From contig CP070660.1 in NCBI GenBank assembly GCA_020355145.1, positions 221,537-229,847 of the forward strand: 8,311 nt of DNA, in the 5' to 3' direction. Under the pieces are notes generated by a model that saw nothing but the letters and a program-made list of their open reading frames with translations, was not told where the DNA came from and searched no databases. Positions 6,893-8,311 of this stretch are shown here, piece by piece (the first letter of the stretch is position 1; each line of letters opens with the position of its first letter). The translations under genes were made by a program, and so were the position numbers. The DNA is from Deltaproteobacteria bacterium. GTDB taxonomy: Bacteria > Desulfobacterota > DSM-4660 > Desulfatiglandales > B25-G16.

Positions 6893-7555
6893 ATGTTCGA
6901 ACATGGAGACATTGTCACGCAGCCTGTTTTCTTCCTCTTTATCGCCTTTTCCTGTATCCTTACAGTCGGTTATTTCTGGGGAAGGAGGGAGAATAAAAGG
7001 GTATTTTTCTCTGCATTTAATGACCTCGTAGAGGTGGTGAAACCAGATGAGAAGACCTTTACCAATATCGGAGGTGTGGTCGGATACCATGCCAATCTCT
7101 TGATAAAAAAGAAAGGCCCTTTTTCACGGATTGACGCTACGATCACCCTGCTTCCAAGACATTCATGGCTTTATATACCTATATCAAAACTCATCATGAG
7201 ATACGATCGATTATTCATAACATTGTACCTGAGACACCATCCTCCTGGAGAGGCCCATCTGATTGAGGTTAAGTATGCGAGTTTTCGAGGGCCGAAGATA
7301 ACGAACACCCATCGCTTAGACAAAAGGAAGATAAAGTGGGGCGGATACGATTTTTACCTATACTATGAGAGAGTAGATATGCACGATCATTTTATGAAGT
7401 TTATCGATAATAATCCTGACCCGGGCATTATTCGACATATTGCAATTGTGCCGGACCAAAAGAGGTGCTTCATTTTTATGATCCCTCAAAAAGGACAGGT
7501 GAAAAAAGACCTGGCACCGATCTACCGGTGGATACCCTCCGTCACCCAGAACTGA
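6893..7555 (+). CDS. Uncharacterised protein with one N-terminal membrane anchor
   Basis: The product has 220 residues and no family was recognised. Residues about 11-29 are one hydrophobic helix (PVFFLFIAFSCILTVGYFW). An acidic N-terminus precedes it and RRENKR (31-36) follows, so the positive-inside rule puts the remaining 190 residues in the cytoplasm. That domain contains IGGVVGYHANL (59-69), LLPRHSWLYIPISKLIMRYDRLF (86-108), a basic RLDKRKIKWGGYDFYLYYER stretch (141-160) and FIFMIPQKG (193-201); it looks like an alpha/beta fold rich in aromatic strands. The ATG at 6893 is chosen because GGGGAG lies upstream (6876-6881) and the hydrophobic helix follows directly. The same frame is open further upstream to 6779, but that part overlaps the ATPase gene and is not believed. 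The 16-base gap to the ATPase gene indicates one operon and possibly a membrane docking partner (inference). Confidence 0.8.
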   Translation: MFEHGDIVTQPVFFLFIAFSCILTVGYFWGRRENKRVFFSAFNDLVEVVKPDEKTFTNIGGVVGYHANLLIKKKGPFSRIDATITLLPRHSWLYIPISKLIMRYDRLFITLYLRHHPPGEAHLIEVKYASFRGPKITNTHRLDKRKIKWGGYDFYLYYERVDMHDHFMKFIDNNPDPGIIRHIAIVPDQKRCFIFMIPQKGQVKKDLAPIYRWIPSVTQN

Positions 7556-7570
7556 TCCCTTTACTGCCCC

Positions 7571-7666
7571 GGCTTCTATAGTGAATGACCTAAATAAGTA
7601 GACATTCAATAGTCTGTCATTGCGAGCCCTTCGTTCCTCTTTATTATGTCATTCATTATAGTAGCC
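7571..7666. repeat. 96-base unit bounded by imperfect 19-bp inverted repeats (MITE-like)
   Basis: Left end 7571-7589 and right end 7648-7666 are reverse complements at 17 of 19 positions; the inner 14 bases (CTATAGTGAATGAC against GTCATTCATTATAG) differ at one. The 58-base interior has no coding capacity and holds a degenerate third copy (GACATTCAATAG, 7601-7612). A TATA occurs at both ends (7577-7580 and 7658-7661 region), compatible with TA target duplication, but this is not proven. It may be a small non-autonomous transposon relic or a folded intergenic repeat. Confidence 0.5.
7615..7627 (+). repeat. CATTGCGAGC-type motif, possible remnant of a dispersed repeat
   Basis: TGTCATTGCGAGC matches the beginning of a dispersed intergenic repeat family (GTCATTGCGAG followed by GCGAAGC-like sequence) that recurs in many bacterial genomes. 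Here the expected continuation is degenerate (CCTTCGTTCC). The match is short, so it is reported at low confidence. Confidence 0.25.
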
Positions 7667-7685
7667 TTCATAAAATACCTTTCTT

Positions 7686-7715
7686 TTGATAATAGTCATC
7701 AATCCTTTGTATTAT
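7686..7715 (+). promoter_or_regulatory. Sigma-70 type promoter for the patatin gene
   Basis: The -35 hexamer TTGATA (7686-7691) and the -10 hexamer TATTAT (7710-7715) each match the consensus at five of six positions with an 18-base spacer. Transcription would start near 7722, leaving a leader of about 64 bases before the ATG at 7786. It lies in the gap just after the inverted-repeat unit and is the best promoter seen in the window. Confidence 0.5.
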
Positions 7716-7734
7716 TGTAGGATTTGAGGATTTT

Positions 7735-7749
7735 TGGTATATCTTACCA
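7735..7749. promoter_or_regulatory. Small dyad in the patatin leader, possible operator
   Basis: TGGTA (7735-7739) and TACCA (7745-7749) are perfectly complementary around TATCT. The site falls just after the predicted transcription start, where a repressor could bind. The arms are only five bases, so chance is a fair explanation. Confidence 0.2.
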
Positions 7750-7785
7750 TATGAAAGGATTTTTAATTCGGGATCAGGTGCCTGT

Positions 7786-8311
7786 ATGAGAAAGGTCAGG
7801 AAGATAGGATTGGCCCTGGGTGGTGGTGGGGCAAGGGGATTGGCCCACATAGGGGTTATGAGGGTGCTGGAAAGGGAAAAGATCAGGCCTGATCTTATCG
7901 TAGGGACAAGCATGGGTGCAATTGTGGGCGGTGCCCTGGCAAGCGGCATGAAGGTCGGGGAACTGGAGGAAAGGGTCGCATCTTTTCTAGAAGGCAATCT
8001 TTACAAATCATCTGAGCTTAAGGCCATTGGCGATGCGGAAACTGGAGAGGAACATAGCCTGAGTAGGCGCATTCAATCCTATTTTAAAACCAAGATAAGG
8101 TTGGCCCAGGCAATATATAGACCAAGCATCTTGCAGCTCAGGGATATCGAGGAGTTTATCAACTTTTTTATACCGGACATTCAAATAGAGGAAACTGTGA
8201 TACCTTTTAGGGCTGTGGCAACAGATTTAGAGAGTGGTAAGCTTGTTGTCCTTAAAAAAGGCCCTTTAAGGCGCTCAATAATGGCTAGTTCGGCTGTTCC
8301 AGGTGCTTTAC
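7786..8311 (+). CDS. Patatin-like phospholipase family protein (RssA-like), 3' truncated
   Basis: The first 175 residues of a gene that runs off the window end are present. Patatin-like enzymes are Ser-Asp dyad lipid acyl hydrolases. The oxyanion-hole loop GGGARG (13-18) and the nucleophile elbow GTSMG (40-44) with Ser42 are present, followed by ATDLESGKLVVL (near 140-151) and SSAVPGAL (168-175), as in the RssA/YchK group. The catalytic Asp (DGG or DGA motif) would lie past the end of the window. There is no signal peptide, and a cytoplasmic or membrane-associated role is likely. The ATG at 7786 is preceded by a weak AGGTG (7776-7780) and directly by the conserved N-terminal IGLALGGGGARG. A promoter just upstream suggests it begins its own transcript, apart from the ATPase operon. 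The lipid substrate is not known. Confidence 0.92.
   Translation, partial: MRKVRKIGLALGGGGARGLAHIGVMRVLEREKIRPDLIVGTSMGAIVGGALASGMKVGELEERVASFLEGNLYKSSELKAIGDAETGEEHSLSRRIQSYFKTKIRLAQAIYRPSILQLRDIEEFINFFIPDIQIEETVIPFRAVATDLESGKLVVLKKGPLRRSIMASSAVPGAL

Noticed and set aside
1..8311. CRISPR array, tRNA, rRNA, integrase or transposase gene
   Set aside because: No spaced direct repeats, cloverleaf-like sequence, rRNA stretch or recombinase motifs were seen on either strand.

Overview
The window reads as an ordinary bacterial chromosome segment in which every supportable gene lies on the + strand. The gene families are a divergent polysaccharide deacetylase, a DegT/DnrJ/EryC1 aminotransferase, a bacterial PAC2 protein, CstA, a single-domain ArsA/Get3-type ATPase and an RssA-like patatin. 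Together with AGG/AGA- and ATA-rich codon use in most genes, this mix suggests an anaerobic Desulfobacterota (deltaproteobacterial) or similar lineage. That placement is inference; no rRNA or tRNA is present to fix it.

Region 1 (1-3673) is a tightly packed run: the C-terminus of a divergent polysaccharide deacetylase, a DegT-family aminotransferase starting at TTG, a PAC2-family protein two bases after it, and purA (adenylosuccinate synthase) 71 bases further on. The spacing suggests co-transcription, although the functions are mixed (envelope or sugar metabolism, unknown, purine synthesis).

Region 2 (3674-5642) starts with a 190-base gap holding no gene, followed by cstA, a multi-pass carbon-starvation/pyruvate-type transporter visibly richer in G+C than its neighbours. 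It ends in a perfect 12-bp stem with a 4-base loop.

Region 3 (5674-7555) is the least explained part. A 93-residue unknown protein with a hydrophobic core abuts an ArsA/Get3-like ATPase with no intervening base. A 220-residue unknown protein follows, with one N-terminal membrane anchor and a predicted cytoplasmic domain. No arsenic genes are nearby and the ATPase has only one cysteine, so arsenite efflux is unlikely. A membrane-linked ATPase module, possibly serving CstA or membrane-protein handling, is the most interesting candidate for an undescribed system.

Region 4 (7556-8311) holds a 230-base intergenic stretch with a MITE-like 96-base inverted-repeat unit, a good sigma-70-type promoter (TTGATA, 18 bases, TATTAT) and a small dyad in the leader. 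The 5' part of an RssA-like patatin phospholipase gene then runs off the window end.
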